The notes beneath the pieces are model-generated. The model ran no database searches, was not told the origin of the DNA, and saw only the letters and a list, made by a program, of their open reading frames with translations. From NCBI RefSeq assembly GCF_007713465.1, contig NZ_VMSG01000018.1, positions 1 through 64,000 of the forward strand: a DNA stretch of 64,000 nt. The letters are read 5' to 3'. A program made the position numbers and the translations under genes. The first letter of the stretch is position 1; the number at the start of each line of letters is the position of its first letter. This stretch comes from Pseudomonas sp. H3(2019). Lineage in GTDB: Bacteria > Pseudomonadota > Gammaproteobacteria > Pseudomonadales > Pseudomonadaceae. This document shows, in pieces, positions 33,727-42,388 of the stretch.

Positions 33727-34362
33727 GGAGTTGCCAGTACCCTAAGGCGTTCGATGATAATCAAATTCTAATGGCCGAGGCTTTGTTTGTCATCGTTTAG
33801 GTAGGTAACGGCTCGCTGGATCAACTGTGCTCAATAAGTGGAGAGACGTTCCAGCCAATGGCATTGACCCCAGCAAAGGGATGGTGAGCATTCACAAATA
33901 CGTAAAAAATACGTCAAGTTTATGTTTCTGTAACAATTTGAAACGTACAATCCGCCCCGGAAATGCAGCGCGTCGGCATCGATGTCGATTGCGCGTGCCG
34001 CAGGCAAACCTGCCGGCTGGATGACGTCGTGCTTTTCCCGTCCAAATGTCCTATTCACTCCCGTTCAGGAGACTCCAGCCATGGATCCTGCCCATTCTCG
34101 GCGGGCCACCCATTGGGATGCCAAGTGAGGCGCAGAGGGTAAACGGTGTGTTCAGATCCCCGGCGCTCTGGACCACTGAACCGTTTTCTGCATCGCCCCA
34201 TAGCGTTCGTTTGTGTGGCCTCCCTCCGTCGTTTTATTACCCCGCTAGAGTGTACTTAGCTGTGCTCCAACTGTTTGTTGAGCCGTTCTGTGCGCGGTCG
34301 CTCTAGAACCTGTTGATCGGTAGTCAACGATCACCTCCAGAACGCTACTGGAATCACTGAAC
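33727..34362. other. Intergenic region with a promoter-like segment and a mini-ORF
   Basis: There is no convincing gene. The direct repeat AATACGT (near 33898 and 33909), a possible -10 TACAAT (33946-33951) and a short frame with a good ribosome site at 34081 suggest the promoter and 5' leader of a gene that has been lost, or a long leader of the ABC transporter. Confidence 0.5.
34081..34128 (+). other. Fifteen-codon mini-ORF with a strong ribosome site
   Basis: AGGAG (34067-34071) stands 9 bases before an ATG that opens a frame of 15 codons (MDPAHSRRATHWDAK) and a stop. It may be a leader peptide of the transporter genes 235 bases downstream, or the first codons of a destroyed gene. Confidence 0.3.
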
Positions 34363-36105
34363 ATGAATAAGGTATTGCGTCATTACATACCGGCCACGGC
34401 ACAACGGTTGCTTCCCAACCGCTGGGATCTGATCGCCATGCCGTTGGTGATTGGCTTCCTGCTGTTTTTCTCGATTGGCGCGCACGAGACCTGGGCTCCC
34501 ATCTCGACGTTGCAGACGCAGGTCATTTCGCTGGACCCGGCCGACTTGCCCGAATACGCGATCCGCACCACATTGCGCATGCTCGCGGCCATGGTGGCGG
34601 CGCTGATTTTCACCCTGGTTTACGGCACGTTGGCCGCCAAGAGCCGGCGGGCAGAGAAGCTGCTGGTACCGGTGCTGGACATTCTGCAATCGGTGCCAGT
34701 GCTGGGCTATATCTCGTTTACCGTGACATTTTTCCTGCTGTTGTTTCCAGGACGTGTGCTGGGCGCGGAGTGCGCAGCGATCTTCGCCATTTTCACCAGT
34801 CAGGCCTGGAACATGACGTTCAGCTTCTACCAGTCGCTGCGTACGGTGCCTCGGGATCTGGAAGAGGTATCCAGTAACCTGCAGCTTTCCGGCTGGCAAA
34901 AATTCTGGAAACTCGATGTGCCGTTCGCCATTCCGGGCCTGGTCTGGAACATGATGATGAGCATGTCCGGTGGCTGGTTTTTCGTGGTGGCCTCGGAAGC
35001 AATCACCGTGGGCGACAAGACCATCACCTTGCCGGGCGTCGGATCCTATCTGGCGACGGCCATCGAACAACGCAACATGCACGCCGTGGGTTACGTCATT
35101 CTGGCGATGATTGCGGTCATCCTGATTTACGACCAGTTCCTGTTCCGGCCGCTGGTGGCCTGGGCGGACAAATTCCGGATGGAAGACACGGCTTCACAGG
35201 CCGGGGCTCCCGAGTCCTGGGTACTGAATCTGATCCAGCGCACCCGCGTGGTTCAGCGCCTGTTGCGGCCTTTTCTCCGGGCCATTGTGCGTATCACCAA
35301 CATGCGCCTGAGCTTGCCACGCTCCAAAGCGGTGGCCGTTCAGGCGAGTCCGAAGGTATCAAAGACTATCGATTGGATCTGGGGCGCGGCGATTGCGCTA
35401 ATGACCCTGTACGCGCTGTATCACATCGTGATTTACGTTGGCAGCGAGGTGACGCTGGGCGAACTCTGGCATGTGATCGGTCTGGGCACCATCACCCTGC
35501 TGCGGGTAGCCCTGTTGATACTGGTGGCCTCGTTGATCTGGGTACCGCTGGGCGTGATGATCGGCTTGCGCCCGCATCTGGCGGAGAAAATCCAGCCGCT
35601 GGCCCAGTTCCTCGCGGCGTTCCCGGCGAACCTGTTGTTTCCGGTGTTTGTCATCGTGATTCTGCGCTATCAGTTGAACCCGGATATCTGGTTAAGCCCG
35701 CTGATTGTGTTGGGCACCCAGTGGTACATCCTGTTCAACGTGATTGCTGGTGCCAGCGCCTTTCCCAACGACTTCCGCGAGGCTGCGACCAATTTCCGCA
35801 TTCGCGGCTGGCAGTGGTGGCGCAAGGTCATGCTGCCGGGCATTTTCCCGTATTACGTGACCGGTGCGATTACCGCCTCGGGCGGGGCGTGGAACGCCAG
35901 TATCGTGTCCGAATTCGTTTCCTGGGGGCAGGACAAGGTGGTCGCTCACGGTTTGGGGGCCTACATCGCCCAGACCACCGCGGCTGGCGACTTTCCGAAA
36001 ATCACCTTGGGCGTGGTGGTGATGTCGTTCTTTGTCGTGGCGTTCAACCGCGTGCTGTGGCGGCCGCTGTACGCCATCGCTGAAAACAAACTCCGTCTGA
36101 ATTAA
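34363..36105 (+). CDS. NitT/TauT-like ABC transporter, two fused permease domains
   Basis: The 580-residue inner-membrane protein contains two copies of the binding-protein-dependent permease domain, each with the EAA-type loop contacting the ATPase (DLEEVSSNLQLSGWQKFWKLDVPFA cited as VSSNLQLSGWQKFW, and FREAATNFRIRGWQWWRKVM). Fusion of both permeases is the layout of a subgroup of nitrate/sulfonate/bicarbonate-type transporters. No periplasmic substrate-binding protein gene is adjacent, so direction and substrate are unknown. The ATPase gene starts 14 bases after the stop. Confidence 0.88.
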   Translation: MNKVLRHYIPATAQRLLPNRWDLIAMPLVIGFLLFFSIGAHETWAPISTLQTQVISLDPADLPEYAIRTTLRMLAAMVAALIFTLVYGTLAAKSRRAEKLLVPVLDILQSVPVLGYISFTVTFFLLLFPGRVLGAECAAIFAIFTSQAWNMTFSFYQSLRTVPRDLEEVSSNLQLSGWQKFWKLDVPFAIPGLVWNMMMSMSGGWFFVVASEAITVGDKTITLPGVGSYLATAIEQRNMHAVGYVILAMIAVILIYDQFLFRPLVAWADKFRMEDTASQAGAPESWVLNLIQRTRVVQRLLRPFLRAIVRITNMRLSLPRSKAVAVQASPKVSKTIDWIWGAAIALMTLYALYHIVIYVGSEVTLGELWHVIGLGTITLLRVALLILVASLIWVPLGVMIGLRPHLAEKIQPLAQFLAAFPANLLFPVFVIVILRYQLNPDIWLSPLIVLGTQWYILFNVIAGASAFPNDFREAATNFRIRGWQWWRKVMLPGIFPYYVTGAITASGGAWNASIVSEFVSWGQDKVVAHGLGAYIAQTTAAGDFPKITLGVVVMSFFVVAFNRVLWRPLYAIAENKLRLN

Positions 36106-36119
36106 CAGGTGTCGATTTG

Positions 36120-37442
36120 ATGAATAGCCAGACTGAAAAAACAGGCGCGCACTCCGAAATTTATGCACTGAAGAACGTCTGTCGAGGCTTCGGCAAGGGC
36201 AAGGACGAGTTGCAGGTACTCAGCGATGTCGATCTGACCCTGCGCGAAGGTGAAATCGTCGGCATGCTGGGTCGCTCCGGCTCTGGCAAGTCGACGCTGC
36301 TACGGATCATTGCCGGTCTGATCCTGCCCTCCTCAGGCGAGGTTCGCTATAACGGTTCGTTGTTGACCGGACCTGCCGAAGGCGTGGCCATGGTCTTTCA
36401 GACCTTTGCGCTGTTTCCCTGGCTGACTGTTCTGGAAAACGTCGAAGCCGGTCTTCAGGCGTTGCAGGTCGAACCCAAGGAAGCACGCAAGCGTGCACTG
36501 GCCGCCATCGACCTGATCGGCCTCGACGGTTTCGAAAACGCTTACCCAAGGGAATTGTCGGGTGGCATGCGCCAGCGCGTAGGTTTTGCCCGGGCGCTGG
36601 TGGTCAATCCGACTTTGTTGTTGATGGACGAGCCGTTCTCGGCGCTGGATGTACTGACGGCAGAAACCCTGAGAACCGACTTGCTGGACCTGTGGAGCGG
36701 CGGCCAGCTGCCGATCAAGTCCATCCTGATCGTGACCCACAACATCGAAGAAGCGGTGTTGATGTGCGACCGCGTGTTGGTGTTGTCGTCGAACCCCGGG
36801 CGGGTCGTGGCACAAATCCGTGTGCCGTTCGCCCACCCGCGCAACCGTCTGGACCCGGCCTTTCGCAAAATGGTCGATGACATCTATGCACTGATGACCA
36901 ACCGGCGCAGTGCCGACGCCAAAACCGGCAAGGCTGAACTGCAATTGGGCAGCCCGTTGCCTGACGTGTCGACCAACCTGATGGCCGGTCTGATTTCGGC
37001 GCTGGCAGCCGAGCCGTATTTTGGCCTGGACAGTCTCTCCAATGTCGCCGAGCGTCTGTTGCTGGAGGTCGACGATCTGTTCCCGGTCGCGGAGATGCTC
37101 GAGCATCTGGGGTTTGCCGAACTCAAGGGCGCCGACATCAAGTTGACCGACGCGGGCAAGCTGTTCGATGAGTACGGCACCCAGGAGCGCAAAACCATTT
37201 TTGCCGACCATCTGCTCAGGTATGTGCCATTGGCCACCCGCATTCGCCAAGTGTTGCAGGAACGACGTGGTCACTGGGCGCCGCGGGTACGGTTCGAGCA
37301 GGAGTTGGGAGATTCGCTCACTGACGCCGCGGTAGAAGAAACGCTGGAGAACGTGATCAGTTGGGGCCGGTACGCTGAAATATTCTCCTATGACGACAAC
37401 ACCGAGACCTTCAGCCTGGAAGATGTCGAAGGCAGTCTGTAA
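36120..37442 (+). CDS. ABC ATPase with C-terminal AAA-associated domain, NitT/TauT type
   Basis: The 440-residue protein has Walker A GRSGSGKST (about residues 50-58), signature LSGGMRQRVGFARAL (about 145), Walker B LLLMDEPFSALD and the switch His in VTHNIEEAV, all intact. Beyond residue 270 there is an extra domain resembling the AAA_assoc_C helical domain (LMAGLISALAAEPYFGLDSL), found in this subgroup and thought regulatory. ATG 36120 is used; a TTG codon immediately precedes it. It energises the fused permease upstream. Confidence 0.9.
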   Translation: MNSQTEKTGAHSEIYALKNVCRGFGKGKDELQVLSDVDLTLREGEIVGMLGRSGSGKSTLLRIIAGLILPSSGEVRYNGSLLTGPAEGVAMVFQTFALFPWLTVLENVEAGLQALQVEPKEARKRALAAIDLIGLDGFENAYPRELSGGMRQRVGFARALVVNPTLLLMDEPFSALDVLTAETLRTDLLDLWSGGQLPIKSILIVTHNIEEAVLMCDRVLVLSSNPGRVVAQIRVPFAHPRNRLDPAFRKMVDDIYALMTNRRSADAKTGKAELQLGSPLPDVSTNLMAGLISALAAEPYFGLDSLSNVAERLLLEVDDLFPVAEMLEHLGFAELKGADIKLTDAGKLFDEYGTQERKTIFADHLLRYVPLATRIRQVLQERRGHWAPRVRFEQELGDSLTDAAVEETLENVISWGRYAEIFSYDDNTETFSLEDVEGSL

Positions 37443-37485
37443 CCGGCTCACTCAAGGTCGGGCGCGACGATGCAATAGGTAGCTC

Positions 37486-38388
37486 ATGGACAGACTCCAG
37501 GAAATGCAGGTATTCGTCGCCGTGGCGCAAGAACAGGGCTTCTCTGCGGCGGCGCGGCGTCTGGGGTTGTCGGCGGCCAGCGTGACGCGGGCGGTGGCGG
37601 CGCTGGAGGTGCGTATCGGCACTCAATTGCTGACACGCACCACGCGCAGTGTGCATTTGAGTGAGGCCGGTCAGCGTTATCTGGAAGACTGTCGACGCAT
37701 TCTGGCGGACATTCAGGAAGCCGAAGCGTCAGTTGCCGGCAGTCATGCGCAGCCGCGTGGGCAACTGACGATCACTGCGCCAGTGCTGTTCGGTGAGTTG
37801 TTCGTGACGCCGGTGATGGTTGGCTACCTTGAGCAGTTTCCCGATATCAGTATCAACGCGTTGCTGGTCGACCGGGTGGTGAGCATGGTCGAGGAGGGCA
37901 TCGACGTCGCCGTGCGCATCGGTGAACTGCCTGACAGCAACCAGCACGCCATTCTGGTGGGCGAGGTGCGGCGGGTTATCTGCGGGTCTCCCGATTATCT
38001 GAAGCGTCATGGCCGGCCAATGCATCCCAATGATCTGGGCCGAGCGCGGATTGTTGCCACCTCGTCCATTGGGCAGCAGCGAAACTGGCCCTTTAGCGAG
38101 GCCGGAGAGGTGTTGAGCATTCGCCCTGAACCGCGTCTGGTCGTCACGGCGAATCAGGCGGCAATCACGGCCGCGGCTCTGGGGCTTGGATTGACCCGGG
38201 TTCTTTCCTATCAAGTGGCCAGCAAGGTCGCCAGCGGTGAGCTGGAAATCGTCCTGCAAGACTTCGAACTGCCGTCGTTGCCCATCCATGTGGTGTATCA
38301 GGGCGGGCGCAAGGCACCGGTGCGGGTACGTAGTTTCGTGGACTATGCGGTGAAGGCATTACGTGAACATCCGGCATTGCGCGCCTGA
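37486..38388 (+). CDS. LysR-family transcriptional regulator
   Basis: The 300-residue protein has the N-terminal winged helix (MQVFVAVAQEQGFSAAARRLGLSAASVTRAV, cited as GFSAAARRLGLSAASV) and a two-lobed effector domain of the CrgA/DmlR-like subgroup with RITVGELPD-like RIGELPDSN. It is followed on the same strand by a glutathione S-transferase and a flavin oxidoreductase, likely its targets, as in many LysR-GST pairs. Effector unknown. Confidence 0.9.
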   Translation: MDRLQEMQVFVAVAQEQGFSAAARRLGLSAASVTRAVAALEVRIGTQLLTRTTRSVHLSEAGQRYLEDCRRILADIQEAEASVAGSHAQPRGQLTITAPVLFGELFVTPVMVGYLEQFPDISINALLVDRVVSMVEEGIDVAVRIGELPDSNQHAILVGEVRRVICGSPDYLKRHGRPMHPNDLGRARIVATSSIGQQRNWPFSEAGEVLSIRPEPRLVVTANQAAITAAALGLGLTRVLSYQVASKVASGELEIVLQDFELPSLPIHVVYQGGRKAPVRVRSFVDYAVKALREHPALRA

Positions 38389-38518
38389 GGTGTTATTGCG
38401 CTGGGTGAAATGATCGATTGTGTTTTCTGGTTATTCTGTTGTTTTGATGGCAGGTGGAAGATAACGCCACTTAGCGCGGTTCCCTCCTGAACCGCGCGAT
38501 CCAGCCGCGGAGTCGACT

Positions 38519-39142
38519 ATGCACGCCATCAAACTCTACAACTTCCCACGTTCCGGCCACGCCCACCGTGTGGAGCTGATGCTGTCGTTGCTTGAGCTGC
38601 CAACCGAACTGATCTTCGTTGATCTGGCGAAAGGCGCGCACAAACAGCCAGACTTTCTTGCACTCAATGCCTTTGGTCAGGTCCCGGTGATCGACGACCA
38701 AGGTGTGGTGCTGGCCGATTCCAACGCGATTCTGGTGTACCTGGCGCAGAAATACGGCAAGGGCCGCTGGCTGCCCGCCGACCCCGTCGGTGCGGCCAGG
38801 GTTCAGCGCTGGCTGTCGATAGCGGCCGGGCCGATTGCCTTTGGCCCGGCCATTGCCCGGCTGATCACGGTATTCGGTGCGCCTCACAACGCCGAAGAGG
38901 TGATTGCTCGTTCGCACAATCTGCTCAAGGTGATTGATCAAGAACTGAGCAAATCCACCTACCTCGCTGGCGATGAGCCAACCATCGCCGATGTGGCGGC
39001 GTACAGCTACATCGCCCATGCGCCGGAAGGCAACGTGTCGCTGGCTGACTATGCCCATGTGCGGGCCTGGCTGGCGCGGATCGAGGCCTTGCCCGGTTTT
39101 GTCGGCATGCCACGCTCCGTGGCCGGCTTACAAACTGCCTGA
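38519..39142 (+). CDS. Glutathione S-transferase
   Basis: The 207-residue cytoplasmic enzyme has the thioredoxin-like N-domain (KLYNFPRSGHAHRVELMLS), the cis-Pro loop QVPVIDD, the gamma-glutamyl-binding DSNAIL and the C-domain landmark TIADVAAYSYI with its conserved Asp. The candidate catalytic residue is Ser in PRSGH. It lies 130 bases after the LysR gene. Role in conjugation or reduction of electrophiles is general for the family; substrate unknown. Confidence 0.9.
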   Translation: MHAIKLYNFPRSGHAHRVELMLSLLELPTELIFVDLAKGAHKQPDFLALNAFGQVPVIDDQGVVLADSNAILVYLAQKYGKGRWLPADPVGAARVQRWLSIAAGPIAFGPAIARLITVFGAPHNAEEVIARSHNLLKVIDQELSKSTYLAGDEPTIADVAAYSYIAHAPEGNVSLADYAHVRAWLARIEALPGFVGMPRSVAGLQTA

Positions 39143-39205
39143 ACGCTTACAGCCCGGTATTGCCGGGCCGTTTACACTGCGCCGGGTGCGCAGGGGAGAA
39201 CCGTG

Positions 39206-41236
39206 ATGGAGCTTTCACCTTGGCATGCCGGCGAGAAACAGTTGCAGGCTCATGCAGGGGTTGCCGAGCGTATGGAAGCGCACGGGCGCAAGGTGATCCG
39301 CCAGCAAATGCCGGATCAGCATCGGCAGTTCTATCGTCAGTTGCCGTTCATGGTGTTCGGTGCCGTGGACGCCGACGATAACCCCTGGGCAAGCATCCTC
39401 GAAGGCCAGCCGGGTTTCGCCCATTCCCCTGAACCTGCGCGGTTGCAACTCGACAGCCTGCCCACGTTGGACGACCCGGCGCAATTACACGCCGGGGCGG
39501 CGATTGGCTTGCTGGGGATCGAATTGCACACCAGGCGGCGTAACCGGATCAACGGCCGGGTCAGCACGATTGGCGCGCAAGGCCTGAGTGTCTCGGTCGA
39601 GCAGTCTTTCGGTAATTGCCCGCAATATATTCAATTGCGGCAGTTCAAATCGGTGCCGCTGGCCGATCCGTCGACCCGCATCGTACAGCGTCTGAATTCG
39701 CTGGATGATGCGGCCACAGCGATGATTCGAGGGGCCGACACCTTCTTTGTCGCCAGTTATGTGGATGTGGATAACTCACGCTCTGTGGATGTTTCTCACC
39801 GTGGCGGCCAGGCTGGCCTCGTTAAGGTTGAGGGCGACTGCCTGACCATCCCTGATTTTGCCGGCAATCTGCACTTCAATACCTTGGGCAACCTGCTACT
39901 CAATCCGCGGGCCGGGTTACTGTTTATCGATTTCACCTCGGGTGACTTGTTGCAGGTCAGCGGGCATACCGAAATCATCCTCGATGGCCCACAAGTTGAA
40001 GCCTTTCAAGGCGCCGAACGGTTGTGGAAGCTGCATGTGCAGCAGGTGGTTCGGCGACCCGCAGCATTGGTGTTGCGCTGGCGCTTCGATGGGGTTTCAC
40101 CCAACAGTTTGATGACCGGCACCTGGGAGCAGACTGCCGCCAGGTTGCAGGCGGCGGCATTGGGCGATCGCTGGCGGCCATTGCGGGTGTCCCGGATTGA
40201 GCGGGAAAGCCAGAGCATTCGTTCGATCTATCTGGAATCGGCTGACGGCGCCGGGTTACCTCTGTTTCAGGCCGGGCAGCACTTGCCGGTGCGTTTCACG
40301 CTTGATGGCCAGGTGCATATCCGCACTTACAGTCTGTCGAGTGCGCCCTCCGATGAATTCTTCCGCATCAGCGTGAAGCGTGATGGATTGGTGTCTTCGC
40401 ACCTGCACGAAGGGATTCGGGTCGGCGATCTGATTGAAGCTCGTGCACCGCAAGGGCATTTCACGGTGGCCGCCAATGAACAGCGACCGCTGGTGCTGTT
40501 GGCGGCCGGGGTCGGCATCACACCGTTGTTGTCGATGCTGCGTGAAGTGGTTTACCAAGGCCAGCGCACACGGCGTACCCGCCCGACCTGGTTGATCCAG
40601 AGTTCGCGTAGCCTGGCTGATCAGCCATTTCGCGCTGAGCTTGAGCGCTTGCTGGAGGGCGCGGATGACGCGGTGCAGGTATTACGTCTGCTCAGCCAGC
40701 CGGAACGCGAAGCCCTGGAAGGCGAGGGTTTTGACCTGACCGGGCGCATCGACCTCGCACTGCTTAAAACCATCCTGCTGGTGGAAGACTACGATCAGCT
40801 GGATTTTGTCCTCTGTGGCCCGAGCAGTTTCACTCAAGGGCTGTACGACGATTTACGCGGGCTGGACATCCGCGATGAGCGGATTCACGCCGAAAATTTT
40901 GGTCCTTCGACGCTACGTCGGCAGCCGGATCCGGAGGCGGTAGTCATCGAGCAACTTCCTGCGGCCACCACCCCGGTCGCGGTGGTGTTTCAGCGCTCGG
41001 CCATTGATGCGCGCTGGCAGCCAGACAGCGGCAGTTTGCTGGAGTTGGCGGAAAGTCGAGGTTTGCGGCCAGAGTTCAGCTGCCGCGGCGGCTCCTGCGG
41101 CACCTGCAAGACCCGTTTGATCAGTGGTGGGGTGAATTATCCACAGCCCCCGGCGGAATTACCCGGTGCCGGGGAAGTGCTGATTTGCTGTGCGGTTCCG
41201 GCTCAGGGCCAGCAACCGCTGGTGCTGGATGTGTAG
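39206..41236 (+). CDS. Three-part PNPOx-like/ferredoxin reductase/2Fe-2S fusion oxidoreductase
   Basis: The 676-residue protein joins a pyridoxamine-phosphate-oxidase-like split-barrel domain (about residues 1-300), an FAD/NAD(P)H ferredoxin-reductase module (about 325-570; RTYSLSSAP for FAD and LLAAGVGITPLLSML for nucleotide) and a plant-type 2Fe-2S domain (CRGGSCGTCKTRL and a distal CC near the end). The last two form an electron chain from NAD(P)H to the cluster; the first may bind FMN. GGGGAG precedes ATG 39206. It follows the GST by 60 bases. Substrate unknown; the architecture is recurrent in proteobacteria. Confidence 0.88.
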   Translation: MELSPWHAGEKQLQAHAGVAERMEAHGRKVIRQQMPDQHRQFYRQLPFMVFGAVDADDNPWASILEGQPGFAHSPEPARLQLDSLPTLDDPAQLHAGAAIGLLGIELHTRRRNRINGRVSTIGAQGLSVSVEQSFGNCPQYIQLRQFKSVPLADPSTRIVQRLNSLDDAATAMIRGADTFFVASYVDVDNSRSVDVSHRGGQAGLVKVEGDCLTIPDFAGNLHFNTLGNLLLNPRAGLLFIDFTSGDLLQVSGHTEIILDGPQVEAFQGAERLWKLHVQQVVRRPAALVLRWRFDGVSPNSLMTGTWEQTAARLQAAALGDRWRPLRVSRIERESQSIRSIYLESADGAGLPLFQAGQHLPVRFTLDGQVHIRTYSLSSAPSDEFFRISVKRDGLVSSHLHEGIRVGDLIEARAPQGHFTVAANEQRPLVLLAAGVGITPLLSMLREVVYQGQRTRRTRPTWLIQSSRSLADQPFRAELERLLEGADDAVQVLRLLSQPEREALEGEGFDLTGRIDLALLKTILLVEDYDQLDFVLCGPSSFTQGLYDDLRGLDIRDERIHAENFGPSTLRRQPDPEAVVIEQLPAATTPVAVVFQRSAIDARWQPDSGSLLELAESRGLRPEFSCRGGSCGTCKTRLISGGVNYPQPPAELPGAGEVLICCAVPAQGQQPLVLDV

Positions 41237-41257
41237 GGGGTCATGGAGTACGTACAT

Positions 41258-42388
41258 TCAACCTCCCAAAGCCTGACGGTAGGCGTGAGCTGTTATCGCC
41301 GCGCAACGCTCCCAGGAAAAAAGCTTCGCTTGTTGCAACCCCGCTTCTCGGCATGTCTGCCAATGCGCTTCATCCTCGACCAGATGGCTCATGGCCGCGC
41401 ACAAACCGTGCAAATCATCAGACTCAATATAGTTTCCCGCAGCGCCCGCGACTTCCGGCATTGCCGAGCGTCGAGTCAGTATTACTGGCGTGCCACTGGC
41501 CATGGCCTCCAGCACCGGAAGGCCGAAGCCCTCATAAACTGACGGAAAGATCAGTGCTCGGGCGCCAGCCACCCACTGAGCGACATGCTCATCGGGTAAA
41601 TACCCGAGCAGGCGAACATGACCGGCTGCCAAGGCGTTGTTCAGTTCATCGCTGAATTGGCGACGTTCCCATCCGGCCATTCCGATCACCAGTAAAGGAA
41701 AACGCTGGCGCAATGTCTCGGGCAGTTCAGTGTGGGCGCGCAAGGCCAGCGACAGGTTCTTGCGTGGTTCCTGGGTGCCAACACACAGGAAGTACCCCTG
41801 TGGTTTTACCCCATAAGGTTGCAGCACCTGCTGTAGCGATGCGTTGGAACGCGGATGAAAACGCGCCGCAGCCCCCAGCGGGGCAACCACGAAGCGCTCA
41901 GGTCCAAGGCCGAAATAATGCTGAGCCTCTTGGGCAACAAACTGCGAGTCGGTCAGGATCAGGCGGGCCTGCTGCACGCCCTGGCTCAGTCGGCGTTCTA
42001 TCTCCCGCAACCGCGCTGCGGGCTGGGTCGACGGGTAGTGCAGATGGGTCAGGTCATGCAGGGTCATGATGGTCGGTCCCTTGAATGCCAGGGGCCACAG
42101 ACTCGGTTCGTGGTAGAGGTCGATGGTCGCCGAGCGCCCTCGGTCGAAGCGTCGTTGCTCCAGCCAGCGCCGCGCCTGGTAAGAACCGGGGATTTGCCGT
42201 AGCAACGGTGTGAGCCGTGAGTAACCGGGCATCGTTGCCTTTGGCAGCGACGAACTCCAACCCCAACCGTGGAACAATGACAGTTCGAGGTCCGGATCAT
42301 GGGCCAGGGCACTGATCAGCTCGGCCAGATAGTGGCCGATGCCGGTTCGGGGGGCCTGGAGAATTCGTGCGTTAAGGGCAATCTGCAT
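41258..42388 (-). CDS. wbpY: GT4 glycosyltransferase, A-band mannan/rhamnan type
   Basis: The 376-residue GT-B enzyme has GTQEPRKNLSLALRA in the second Rossmann half and the donor-binding PSVYEGFGLPVLEAMASG with the EX7E pair. Placement after wzt and wbpX matches WbpY, the alpha-1,3 rhamnosyltransferase of the A-band polysaccharide, whose length (about 375 residues) is the same. It overlaps the wbpX end by 17 bases. The expected next gene, wbpZ, is absent: the oxidoreductase gene follows instead, 21 bases away on the other strand. Function by synteny. Confidence 0.8.
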   Translation of the reverse strand: MQIALNARILQAPRTGIGHYLAELISALAHDPDLELSLFHGWGWSSSLPKATMPGYSRLTPLLRQIPGSYQARRWLEQRRFDRGRSATIDLYHEPSLWPLAFKGPTIMTLHDLTHLHYPSTQPAARLREIERRLSQGVQQARLILTDSQFVAQEAQHYFGLGPERFVVAPLGAAARFHPRSNASLQQVLQPYGVKPQGYFLCVGTQEPRKNLSLALRAHTELPETLRQRFPLLVIGMAGWERRQFSDELNNALAAGHVRLLGYLPDEHVAQWVAGARALIFPSVYEGFGLPVLEAMASGTPVILTRRSAMPEVAGAAGNYIESDDLHGLCAAMSHLVEDEAHWQTCREAGLQQAKLFSWERCAAITAHAYRQALGG

